The position numbers and the translations under genes are program-made. The notes under the pieces are model-generated. The model was not told the DNA's origin. It made no database searches and saw nothing but the letters and a program-made list of their open reading frames with translations. From contig JAHRHY010000008.1 in the NCBI GenBank assembly GCA_019671135.1, positions 1,054,001 to 1,118,000 of the forward strand: a stretch of 64,000 nt of DNA. Reading direction: 5' to 3'. Positions 17,261-28,300 of the stretch are shown here, piece by piece. The stretch's first letter is position 1, and each line of letters begins with the position of its first letter. Source of the DNA: Linnemannia hyalina. Lineage: Eukaryota > Mortierellomycota > Mortierellomycetes > Mortierellales > Mortierellaceae.

Positions 17261-18224
17261 GGACAGAGTAAAAAAAAAAAAAAAAGAGGGGGTTGTTGTG
17301 TTCCTGAATGAAAAACTGTGGCAAGAGAATCTGTCAGGCGTTGGGTGTGCAAGGCATGAGAAAGTGTGTTGCTATGACGGTGCGGTGGGTTTGGACACTT
17401 GTGCCCGGTCAGATCCTGGTTGCTTGTTGCGTGTGGTGCCGGGTGATGATGTCGACTGGCGAGCTGATGAGTCGAGTGCGAGTGTCCGTGTTCAAAGGTG
17501 CGAAGATGCTCAACTACAAGGTGGCAACTCGCATAAACAAGAATTGGCCGTGACTGTCAATCGCGTCGTATGCCCTTTTGCAACCCATGACCTACAGCCG
17601 CCACCAACATGGTCTGGTTGCACACGACGTGGCCCACTCCACCATACATTGAAAATAAGCCTTCAAGAAAGAAACAAGTTGCGATGGTGGTATATGCAAT
17701 CGAATGGGAAATAGAAGCATGCAAAGAGAAAGGAGGGCAAAGTGGATCCTTTGCTTTCCATGTGGACTACTACGATAGAAGGGCAAGGAATGCCAAGGAA
17801 TAAGCTCAGATATGACATGACGACAAAAAAGCATTTGAGCAAAACGAAGTAATGGTTTCCCGAAGATCGAACACAGTACAAGACCTCGGGGATTAGAGGC
17901 CGTTTCCCCTCTGCGAAATGACGGATGCACAAACTAGGGTGATGTCATTTGGGCCGCCTGCGACTTAAAATTACAGAAACCGGCATCCCTCTGAGGGGAA
18001 GGGGGTGTTCTCGTTATGGAATTAGGACAATTAGGACATACCTAAACCTTCTTCATACGTCACAGCGATTGATGATCACATATGATGTGAGACAATTTTT
18101 TTTTTCCTTTCCTGCAAGGGCTATATAAGGTCGTCTCTTTCTCTTCCTCTCTTTTTCATACAAAACACACAACTCAACTCAACGCAACTCAACACAACCA
18201 CACAACAACACATATCCGTCAACA
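17261..18224. promoter_or_regulatory. Divergent intergenic region, kinesin-8 and small Cys gene
   Basis: The 964-bp region has an A15 tract close to the kinesin start. On the small-gene side, three STRE-like pentamers (CCCCT at 17906-17910, AGGGG at 17994-17998 and 18000-18004) lie upstream of a TATA box. In yeast AGGGG/CCCCT is the Msn2/4 stress element; its meaning here is an inference. No protein gene is supported inside the region. Confidence 0.5.
18122..18128 (+). promoter_or_regulatory. TATA box of the 80-aa gene
   Basis: TATATAA lies 97 bp before the ATG at 18225. It is followed by a CT-rich start region and an ACAACACAAC-type leader, the classic layout of a strongly expressed fungal gene. 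It is the clearest core promoter in the window. Confidence 0.75.
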
Positions 18225-18467
18225 ATGTCCTCCATCAAGTCATCCAAGCCCGAACTCGGCGCCTACTCCACACCCGCCGTCGGCAACACCACCGCAACAA
18301 CAGAGACAGCAGCAGGAGCAGCCAAATCTGCCTGCTGTGGCCAGAAGGACTGGGACCTTCACCCCGCCTGCATCCGCAAGATCGAGAACGAGGGATCCCC
18401 CGAAGACGTCAAGCTCCTCCATGAAATGGAGCATCAGTGTCCCCGCGCCGCAAAGAACCAGCTCTAA
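18225..18467 (+). CDS. Small hypothetical cysteine-containing protein (80 aa)
   Basis: This is a single-exon gene with a good ATG context (ACAATGT), a TATA box 97 bp upstream and AATAAA 227 bp downstream. Codons are strongly biased to C-ending forms (ATC, TCC, AAC, CTC), unlike random ORFs nearby, which suggests high expression. The first 35 residues are Ser/Thr/Ala-rich. The rest carries Cys37-Cys38, Cys49 and Cys72 with His46 and His70, and looks helical (PEDVKLLHEMEHQC). There is no signal peptide or membrane segment. I do not recognise the family. The cysteines could bind metal or form disulfides, but the pattern is not a twin CX9C. Stress induction is suggested only by the STRE-like sites upstream. 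Confidence 0.75.
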   Translation: MSSIKSSKPELGAYSTPAVGNTTATTETAAGAAKSACCGQKDWDLHPACIRKIENEGSPEDVKLLHEMEHQCPRAAKNQL

Positions 18468-19424
18468 AAATTACCCAACAAGAGGAAACTCAGGAAATTG
18501 TCCGCTTTTTTTTTCTGCCTAGCCTGAGCCCCCTTGGGTTCACCCCAACTACACCCTGCTCAACAAGTCCACAAAGCAACAACCAACAAAACAACAAAAC
18601 ATCAGCAACAACAACCTATAATCACTAACCGCCATATCAACACGGCATGCATCCCTTCCAGCCTTGCCAACAAACTGTATATAACTTCAAACCAATAAAC
18701 CCAGCCTCCAGCAATCTTCTTTTTAAAATACCTGCATGATGTGTTAGTTTCTTCGGGATGCCACACAAGGACAGTTTGTTTCTCCACACCGTCGAAATGG
18801 AGGGAGAATCTGTGCGTGGGAAAAAGTCATTTGGGCGCAAAGAAACCAAAGCAGCAGTTCAATCATCAAAAGATAAATTGCATGAGCATGATGAGCATGA
18901 GCATGAATCAGAGGGGAAAGGAAGCAACAGAAAACAATCAAGTCGTGTCTGACAAAAAGGGATGAGCATCGTTACTTCGTCGTCGTTGTTTTTATGATGA
19001 TTGACAAAGGTTCTGCGATGGGTGCTGAATCCTATCTTGACTTCTCTTCTACGGTGCTCTCATCTCATTCAATCTCAGCTTCAACTCGTTCTTTGTACAA
19101 TAACTTGCGAGCAAAGACGGTCCGGAAAGAAGGGGCGAGAAGGGAAGCAAGTGGCTCGTGCATGTTTTTTGTTCGTTGGTGCCACCACGGCACTTCTTAG
19201 AATCCGTGCAACTGATTGCGCGAACAATAAAAAGACGGAGCGCGAGTCGACAAGGAACAAAATGAGAAAAGAGTGACAACAGCTCTCTGACTCTAATAAT
19301 GAAAAGCCAGGAGTTGTCACCCATGTCAGCGTCTACATAGGAATAGGAAAAAAGAAGGGACAAAAGTAAGCAAGAGTCTTCCGCATTCAAGTTGAGCTAT
19401 GCAAAAATACAAGAGGAGCTAGAT
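18468..19424. other. Convergent 3' region between the 80-aa gene and UPF2
   Basis: This stretch holds the 3' UTR of the small gene, with AATAAA at 18694-18699, and presumably the 3' UTR of UPF2. The sequence is mixed, without long repeats. Short ORFs on both strands show no family signature, so I annotate no gene. Confidence 0.6.
18694..18699 (+). terminator. Poly(A) signal AATAAA of the 80-aa gene
   Basis: AATAAA lies 227 bp after the stop, following AT-rich sequence with TATATAAC. It gives a 3' UTR of ordinary length. Confidence 0.5.
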
Positions 19425-22400
19425 TTACCTTCCACCAGACCCACGTCCTCGACCCGACTGTCCACCAACAGGTCGACGCTCATACCCATCAACACCCAAG
19501 TTTGTCAGCGCACTTTCTGTTCCAAACCCGGCGCCAACACCAACAGACTGGTTACGAGCCCATCGTGTGTTGTTTCGATTAGGATCATGTCCGTGGCTAT
19601 GTCCACCTCGATCACCACGACCAAGACCACCCGAAGCGCTCGCTGAATCACGGTAGCTCGGATTTCCGGCGCCGCCACTGCCGCTACCACTACCACTACC
19701 ACCTCGTCGACTGTCGTCGATAAAGTTCAATCGGATACCTTGATTCCGCAAGGACTGTTCCAGTGCTAAGATTGGCAGTAGTCAACATGAAACAACATGA
19801 CATTGTATTAGATGGGTACTTACGTCTCAAGCGAGGATTGATGAACCATCTCTTGTGCCATATAACTCAAGTAAACAAACCTGCGCGCTGATTGGCCTCC
19901 TCACGGACTTCGTAGTCTAGGACTAGTTGCTTCAACTGCTGCTGCTCCTCACGTTCAGCTTCCCTTTGATTCCTGGTGTTGATTACGAGAGAGCTGTCGC
20001 TTGGCAAACCAACCGTCTTCAGCTGTTGCTTGTTTCCTTTTTTTGTCAAAAGGGTGAACGCCACATGGTCCGGATTACTGAGAGCAGGTTCTTCGCGGCG
20101 ATCTACAGGACGCATAGCAAAAGCATATCAGGTTAGAGTAACGGTCAACGCTGCGATGAATAGGTCCAAACAGAAACATAAAAAATATCAACAACATACC
20201 TGCGGATCTGAGAACAGGGATTGCAACATCAAGAGTCAAGTGCTTTCTCTCAAACTTTCTAGATTCCAGACTCTCTGTCATCATCTTGAGGTACTCGCGC
20301 TCAAAGTCTTCATCGACAGCCTCCACAGGCTTGTGCTGATTCGTAAGGACAACGGCTTGCTCGTCATCGTCCATTTGTCTCATGGCATGGACCTCCTCGT
20401 CATCGTCCAAACCGTCTTCGTCGTCCTCGCTGTCATCATCATCATCGTCGTCCTGCTGGTCATCGTCACCGTCATCATCTCCCTCCGAGTCTTCCGAGTC
20501 CGAGTCGTCGTTCTGGAGGTTGGCGTTTGGATCGTTGCCTCCAAGAGGACCATGAAGCGCTTCGACAGCTGCGTAAGCTTCCTCATAAGTTTGGAAGCGT
20601 CGCAGCTTGGGACGCAGCTCCGTAAAGGTATCTTCGATCATGTACTCGATTTCCAGTGGGACGGATTCCTTGGCGAGAATATACATCTGAAAGAGGACTA
20701 GGAACGAGTCCAGTTTGATCTTGGAGCTTCCGTGATCGAAACACATTCCGCAAGTATCAAGCAACGTACAGACAAGTCGAATCCTGAAGCAGTCGTGAGG
20801 AGCATCAATGTGCGAGGGGTGATCTGGGGACGCTCTTCCTTGCTCTATACGATGTAGGAGCGAAAGTCATCGTAAGCGACATCCCGCAACTAATCTACAA
20901 AGGTTCTCATTGCCTGACTATGATGCACTTCAAACATACCGTGGCCTATTGAGAGAAGGGTGTCCAAGGTGCTGAAGATCAGAGGCGAGTCGACCATGCG
21001 GTAGTTATACAACTCTCCCAAGAACTTGACGATGGCGATACGTTTCTGATTGTGTCGAAAGTTGTTCTGCTCCAGATCAACCCGGATGTCTTCGGCGATA
21101 GAATCGACAATGGCGATCGAGAAATCAGAGTGGTACCGACTGAGCCCGTTCACAAGGATAGCCATCAAGTGAATATTGCTGAACTTGATCTTCCAGACCT
21201 TGCTGAAGAGGCGAACAACGAGGTTGTAAATCTATTTCAAGATTGAAAAGTGAGATGCTTCATTTTAGCGTGGCTGTCATATCGGCAAGAAAGAAAGGAA
21301 TCGCCCACGGTGACATTTACAACTTACTTCGGGATTGCTCCAGTCTAACTTTCGCAACAACTTGTGAGTGATCTCGACGTTCTTTTTGCAAAGATCAAGA
21401 TAGAGCAACTTGCGGATAAACTGCTCGATGGGAGGGATCTCGCGCTTTTGTCTTGTGCTTTGTTCTGGGGGGTTGCACTATGATTGGAAGAGTAAGAACA
21501 ATTCGTCAGCATACATGTTTAGCAATGAATAATCAAATCTGCATACATACTTGCGGGTTGGTTGTATTTTTACCTGGTAGTAGGCATTGTCGATCATTAA
21601 CAGAAACCTGGGCTCAAGATGAAGAGCAGCCTTTTTTCGCTTGAGGATATCCAGCATCGCGTCCAGGCGCGTCGAGGTGGCAGTGCTCTTGAGCTTGAGG
21701 AAGCGGCCACAGGTCTCTAGAAGTGCACAGGCTACAATGATGTTCTGAGGGACAAAGTCTTCGAGAAGAACCTTCAGACAGTGAAAGATGATTGGAAGCG
21801 GAGTGAGGCCGAACTTGACCAGCTCGGACAGAAACTTGATGTTCTTGACCCGTGACTCCGAGAGATCCAAGTGCTTCTTGCGCAAAAGACCTCGGAACTC
21901 GCGCTCCAGAGCATTCAGGACCTCCTCTGCGACATCCGGATAAAAGGGCTTGAAGGTTGCAATCATACGAGAGTAGTAAGGAAGCAGGTCGTGCCTGTCG
22001 CGAGGGACTTGTACAAGCGTCTGAAAGTAGAAACAAATGTTACCATGGCCATTAAGTTAATACCACATTTGCGTCTGCTCATTCCAAGGTGAAAACTCGC
22101 AGTCAAAAATATACCTTGATAAGGCGATTCCGGCTCAGCTTGGAGTTGAGGTAACAAAAGTCGACTGCGGCCTGGTCGATCATGTCCCTGTTGCACATAT
22201 TGGGGAGTCTCGCCATAAATGCGTCAATCTGGGTTGCGGTTGTCTTGGACGCTGTTGTTAATGGTTCAGTTGCAACGGTCTCCTCTGCAAGGAACGAGTC
22301 CGTTCCGGTGTGATCGTTCAGCTCCATGTTCCCCAGTTCCGCGTCTATGCTTTCCATCATAAGGTCGGTCGAATCGTCGAATTCATCAATCTGATCCGCA

Positions 22401-24512
22401 GTATCCTTGGAGGCATTCTCAGTATCGGCGGTGGTGGTGTTGGAAGTGGCAGTGCTGTCCTTGCCTGTAGACTTTTCCCCATCCTTCTCAGACTCAGCTC
22501 CGTCATCCTTCTTGTCCTTTTTCGACTTTGAAGTCTCGAGGAAGATCTTGGGTACCAAAGTTCTGAGGTCCAGAATCTGTTCGTAAAAAACGACGTTGTC
22601 CTCGTCCTCGAACACACTGCTGCCTGCGCCCTTTTCCTCTGCGCCTCCGGAAGATTCGATAATTCCGATCAGATCCTCCTTTTCATCTTTGAGGACAGGT
22701 ACGTCCACATCGAGAGCATCTGCGACAGACTGAGTTGAGGTGGAGAGTTTCTCAAAAGCCTTGAACTGCTTCTCATATTGCTGTTGGCGCTCCTCGGACA
22801 ATTCTCCGCGAGAGAAAAGAGACGCCTCGTTCTTTCGCTCTACTCTCTTCAACTCCTAAATAATTGATCCGCTCAAGTGTGAGAAAAACTCATTAGCCTA
22901 TATTCTCCTATTCGTCGTACACAAAACGGTAGTCACAAGCTTCGAGCAATCGTACCTTGTGGTCGCGAACAAGATGAGCCTCCAAGCTTTTGTAGTACTC
23001 GGAGAACAAGGTCTTGAAGAGCTGTTGTTGCGTTGGAGATACATATGCGTCGGACTGTCCTGAGCTAGTATCCTCTGCCGTCGAAGTCTTCGGTTCCGCG
23101 TCCTTTCCATCACCAGCAGTTTTCGCCTTACGAGGAGTAATTCCTGTCAAATCCTTGCCGTGAATCTTTAACACTGTGAGAACGATTGGAAGGTTGACGT
23201 GATCCCTGTCTCCCGCAAGCTATTTTTTTTGCAAAAGATAAGAGAATGCAGGCATTGTCAGGCAATTGATGAAAAGGCCACCTTGAACTGTCTTGCTCAC
23301 AGGTTCCATAGAGCATGCGGGCATACCAGATCAAAAAGGATTGTGTAGATAAAGTTGGGCAAGCCCTTGCCGTCAGCAAGAGCTCCCTTCGAATCCTTGG
23401 ACGATCCTGTCAATGCTGCAGCAGCGGTGTCCTTGGTCGCTGATCCAGATTTGGACACCCCTGTTGATCCCTCTGTGCCCAGGGTTGCCACGCCATCCTC
23501 TACATTTCGCAATACGCCGACCAACCACAGATCTGTGGCGACGCGACTCAACACCCGTTGGCGGGATATCCTTGAAGACTCTTCCTTTTCGCGTTGCTCA
23601 GGTGTCATTCCTGCCTGCGCCAACTGCTGGTGGGTTAACTTTGGGGAAGGAGCAAGTGCTTTGGAGAGGAGGTAGGTGAACAGCAGGGTGAATGTATCCG
23701 GGAAACGCTGGTGCAACGCGGAAATGACCTACATTCAGCAAAACAATAAGACAAAATATTATTTAGGAGCTCTTTCTTTTCAGCTGCGTTACAAGAGGCT
23801 GTTTTTTTTTGGCGGTCATTCTGATCGTTGTGGTTGGTTGGGTCTATACCTCTGTCGCCGCAGCAACATCTGCGCTGAGTTTGCATCGTAAGAGGCCTTC
23901 CAGAATAGCGGCGACGATTTCAGAGATGTATTTCTCTAGGCTGAGCTTTTTGATGTCGTTCAAGAGCTGGGTGGAGACATCGGCAGTGAGTCCTGTCTTG
24001 CACTTTTTTATGAAGGCGGTGTTCTTTTTGATGTTAGAATCCAGATTCCTGAGGGCAGAAGGATCTAGTTATGAGAGGAGGGTGCGATTGTGTCAGCAGG
24101 TTGTTTCCGTTGAGAAGCTTTCTTTGGTCACTCGTTGAGCAAGAAAGGAAGTAGGAAGTACCCGGCTTTTGTTGCCATGCCCTGAGGTTGGCCTGTCTGA
24201 GATCCTGTCTGGTAGCCAGTTTGGAGGATTGTGTGTCTGTTGAAGCGGGGGGGGGGGTGTGTAAGGGGAAGGAAGGGAGTGAGAGTCGAGTGACAATGTG
24301 TGGATGAGAGGAGTTGGGTGTGGATTGAATGTCAACGTGGATTTGGGGCCAGTGGAGCAGAACGATCGCTTTCTTTCCCTTGACCCGCGTCACTGAATAT
24401 TCGAGTGAGACTGCGGCTGAGTGTGGTTGCAACTCACACGCACACCTTTCACCTTTGCCTTTTGTTTTTCTCCCCCTTCCTTCTTCCACACGCCACTTCT
24501 TTTTCCGTTCAT
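19425..24512 (-). CDS. UPF2: Nonsense-mediated mRNA decay factor UPF2/NMD2 (5' end uncertain)
   Basis: UPF2 bridges UPF1 and UPF3 on mRNAs with premature stop codons and stimulates UPF1. Three MIF4G-type regions are visible. The first opens with LRQANLRAWQQKP, then DSNIKKNTAFIKKCKTG and LEKYISEIVAAILEGLL. The second has CYLNSKLSRNRLIK and VACALLETCGRFLKL. The third has KIKFSNIHLMAILVNG and FLGELYNYRMVDSPLIFSTL. An acidic tract (about 20398-20520) and the UPF1-binding tail follow (FEREYLKMMTESLESRKFE, then HVAFTLLTKKGNKQQLKTVGLP). The protein ends in Gly/Arg/Ser-rich sequence with stop TAA at 19425-19427. The exon with RAWQQKP is joined in phase to the next (KP|DPSALRNLDSN). No in-frame ATG precedes it in its own exon, so a first exon lies upstream. 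Candidates start at 24512 (donor phase fits) or 24855 (better Kozak context, but strong donors out of phase). Confidence 0.93.
24247..24257. repeat. G11 homopolymer (C11 on the UPF2 strand)
   Basis: Eleven consecutive G lie just before the acceptor of the first well-supported UPF2 exon, so on the minus strand the polypyrimidine tract is largely C11. Length changes here could affect splicing. Confidence 0.85.
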
Positions 24513-25308
24513 TCAGAAGGGTCTGACAGACTGACTCTTTTTATCTTCCTGTCCTTCGCCGTTGCCTCCACCCCCCCACCCTCCCCCATCGTCCCATTGC
24601 TCTCGCTCTTCTCTCCTCTTCTCTCCTCTCCTCTCCTCTTCTCTTCTCCTCTCCTCTCCTCTCCTCTCTCCTCGTCCCTTCAGCCACCACACTCTACTCT
24701 TTTCACATTCTCCCCCTCTCTCCCCATTACACCCAACTCACTCCCACCCGTCCTTTTTCCTCCTCTCCCCTCCTCTCCCCTCCCATGAGCACCCGCATCC
24801 AGTCCGTCAACTGCTTCGCCTTCACCCTGTTCAGCAACTCATCGCCCTTAGCCATGCTACAGTCAACCGTCAATAACAATAGATCCATACTCGCCTAAAA
24901 AAAAGCATCAAACACACGCACACACTTTCGTTCCTCTTTTGTTTTATCCCTCCTCCTCTCTTTCAACCTCGCTTCTGACAAAGAAACGCCTATCATCGTC
25001 GCTCTCCCACGCCAACAAATACCCTCGATTTCTGCTGTTTGTTCCTGGATTGGGCTAACTCACATCAAATACGCCCTTCTGACCCTCCCTTTTGTCCTGC
25101 ATACCCAACAGTTGTGCCCCCTGCGGTAAACCCAAACAAATGCAGACCAACGAAGAAAAAGCTTCCAAAATGGTTCGTAATTTTCATAGGCAACAGGAGT
25201 TTCCCACATTGCTTGATATCCGGTCCAGTACTTCACCCAACTAACACGACAACCTCGCACACCCTATACTTGCGTAGAAGTCCTCGCGTCGCCGTAACCA
25301 CCACAAAC
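24513..25308. promoter_or_regulatory. Shared divergent promoter region of UPF2 and SMG1
   Basis: UPF2 (minus) and SMG1 (plus) start at the two sides of this 0.45-0.8 kb stretch, depending on which UPF2 start is used. A CT-rich block at 24603-24672 (units like CTCCTCT) lies on the UPF2 side. The SMG1 side is ACAC- and CT-rich without a clear TATA box. It may be a bidirectional promoter, as is common for housekeeping pairs. That is inferred from layout only. Confidence 0.6.
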
Positions 25309-28300
25309 ATGCCGCGCAGGCTCAAGCACAGGCACAGGCCAACAGCACTCCTTCCTTTCCTCACCAGCGACGTCAATCAACATCTCAAGGACTACGGCCT
25401 GACCATGGTAAATTTTCCGCTGAAAAAATAAAAATAAAACGCCGCCAAAATAACCCACCGCACAGAACCTTTTCGAAGCACTCGTCAACGTTCAGCCCAA
25501 ATCGCTCATTCCACTTACCACAGCGTTGTATATGGCATCGTTTGTAGGGAACAGACAAGCTGTCGACTTTCAAACCGCAGAAGTGATGCTGCACGACGCC
25601 GAGGAGACGCTGAACAAGGTCGAGGATTGTAGTCGTCTGCCGCCAGCGTTAGACATGCTTGCCAGTCTGTCCAAACAGCATCCAGCCGCATGGCAGGCTC
25701 GATTTGGGGTACTTTTTTCTTAGGGACAATGGATCTTTTTTTGAGCGAGCCGATACATACAATGTACAAACTATAATCTAACATGACCACCTTGCCTATC
25801 AATCTAGGACATTGTCGATTTACTTGTGGGATGGTTTGTGGACAAGAATACAGCATCGGCTGTCAAGAAGCAGATTGCTGGTAAGAACATCTTCTTGGCT
25901 TCAAATGCTATACTACTGATGAGACATGCATGACCAAATACTCATCTTATCTTTCGCATCTCTATGCTTCCATCTACGTAGATCTCATGGGGTCATTCAC
26001 GGTTCAATGGCTGGATGCTGCAGAATTCGGGCAGGATCTACTCGAGATTTTCATCACGGATATCGAAAATATCGTGAGCGATGAAGCTCCTAGCGACGAG
26101 GACGATGGTAGGAAAGATGCGGCATCCTTAGAAACAGCGGCATCTCTGATCAGGTATTTGTTCACCTCATTAACGTATCTTCTGTACATGCAACACGGAC
26201 CAACCGGGGAATTTTCTAACGCCTGTTTCCATATCGTTGGTTCTCGCGCTTACATATTCAATCTCACAGTTGCTTCAGCATCATTCTCAAAGCATTGGTC
26301 GCACACGCCTCGCAAGCAGTAACTCGAATGACACATCTCCAGGAGCGGGCTCTGGAAATGCTTGTTCTCGTGCGGAAGGCTACCTCTTCATCGGATACTC
26401 AAGGTAACACAAGGAACGGCATTCAATTAACTTTGATGCGAAACCGTTACTCTAACCACGCTGCAAACCACTAGAAAATGTTCTTACATATGGTTTACAT
26501 TACGACCTTCTAGTCAACGAGATTATTTTGACACTCAGTCTTGGCAACCCGGGATCGTTCTACAACTTCCAACCCAAGGCGATACAGATTCTCATGGATC
26601 AATTTGACAATCTGCGGTTGGACAATGCGACATGGAAGGAAAAGATGGATTCCGTCCGCAAGGTATTCTATCCGGAGGATTGACTCTCTCGGTTTCGTCT
26701 ATTACGTTCGCTTACACCTTGCGAGGGCTAATACGACCGACCTTTTTTTATTGCAATTAGATTCTGGCGGTTTGGCGTCCAAATGTTCATCCAGGAGTCG
26801 TCTTGGAGATGTGTCACCCCAAAACCGGCCTCATGCAACTGCGTTGGCTTTTGCAGAACAAGTCAAACAGGATCAAAGACGTCCTCGAAGCCATACTAAT
26901 TTCATTGCCCGACCCAAGCCATGGACAGGAATATCCAGCCTCGGGGAATGACCACAAGGACATTCATTTGCAGGCATGGAGCAGTTTAATTCACGAAATT
27001 CGTGGAATTGCTCACGAGCTCAACCAGGAGAGTTGTTTGGCTGAGGCGACAGACATCGGTACAATCATGAAAGACGGCTCGATCCAGCATCATGACCGAT
27101 ATGAAGAATCACGACTTTTGGATATGCGCTATAAAGAGGGCCGGTACCAAGGCTGTCGAAGGACAGGTTCACCTGAGGCTGCGTTGCTCACAAATTTCAC
27201 TTTCGACGTCCTCCTTGTCACTCAAATGAGCCGACTGTGGCCTAAAGAAGCATCATCAATCTTTCTGCGACTCTTGGAGATTCTCAGCGCTGTACCAGAG
27301 ATCCGACTTACACTTGTTGTACATGCCTTACGAGAAATTTCAAGCAGGTATGATGCAAAGTGCAATGGGCATTGCTGACCTATAAGTTTTCTTGCAATAG
27401 CTAACCACTGCTTATTTTTTACGTAGCCGGAAACATTTTATACCAGCCTGGCTCGAGTGTGAAACTGGCGATGCAGCAGAGGACGTTAATTGGGATTCTT
27501 CGACTTTGAGTGTTTCTCTCAAGATGCTTGGCTCTCTGACGAAAAACTGGAGACTGCTATCCACATCTCTGAAGAACTGTCTTATTTCCTGGAACGCCGA
27601 CATTTTGAGAGCCGTGCAGGCGTACCACGAGAAAGCCTTGCCTCTGCAGTGGGAGTTATTGAAAGTTGCTCTCTCTTGCAACCTTCATCAGCTCATCACC
27701 AACGCAGGTACTTCAACAAGAACTAGCACTGTGCCTATGAGTATGATAACTGGATGGATTGCGATCTGGGTTTATTGACAAAGATTCTTTTTGATGTGGT
27801 GGATAGGCGTTGATGAGGATGAAATAATACGAGCTTCGATTTCGACCATCTTTGAGAACTTTATCGGTGCCTTTGGGTCTTTGAACCTGGGACCTCAACT
27901 TCTTGCCAAGATCGGGGATCGGTAAGAAAAGCTCTTCCTGAGTAGTAAGCTTTGCAGAAGGGTGTCGCTTGTACATGCAGCTAACATCAAATGCGATGTC
28001 GAATGGTCAACTAGATCTCAAGATGTATCGCCAAATGTTCGAGAAGCCTGGCAAAGGGTTTTGTTCCAGTCCAACCCGTTCGCCTTTGCGTATGAATGCT
28101 ACAACATTCAAGAGACTGACATCACCCGTGCTCTAAAGGTATAGACTTTGACATTGCACCTGCGGGCGAAATGGTACCTTCCAGACTGTGAAGATGTAAT
28201 TGCTAACTGACATCATTTGCTCTATGTAGATCCTGGTACTCAAAAGCCCCAATTCAGGCGTGTTCCGATACCCTCACTTTTCTGCGGTTTTGTCCAGTCT

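Noticed and set aside
24034..24489. Treating the whole 151-codon frame as the UPF2 N-terminus
   Set aside because: The part before 24240 has no ATG and is CT/Pro/His-rich, with a polypyrimidine tract and CAACAG acceptor, so it is read as intron.
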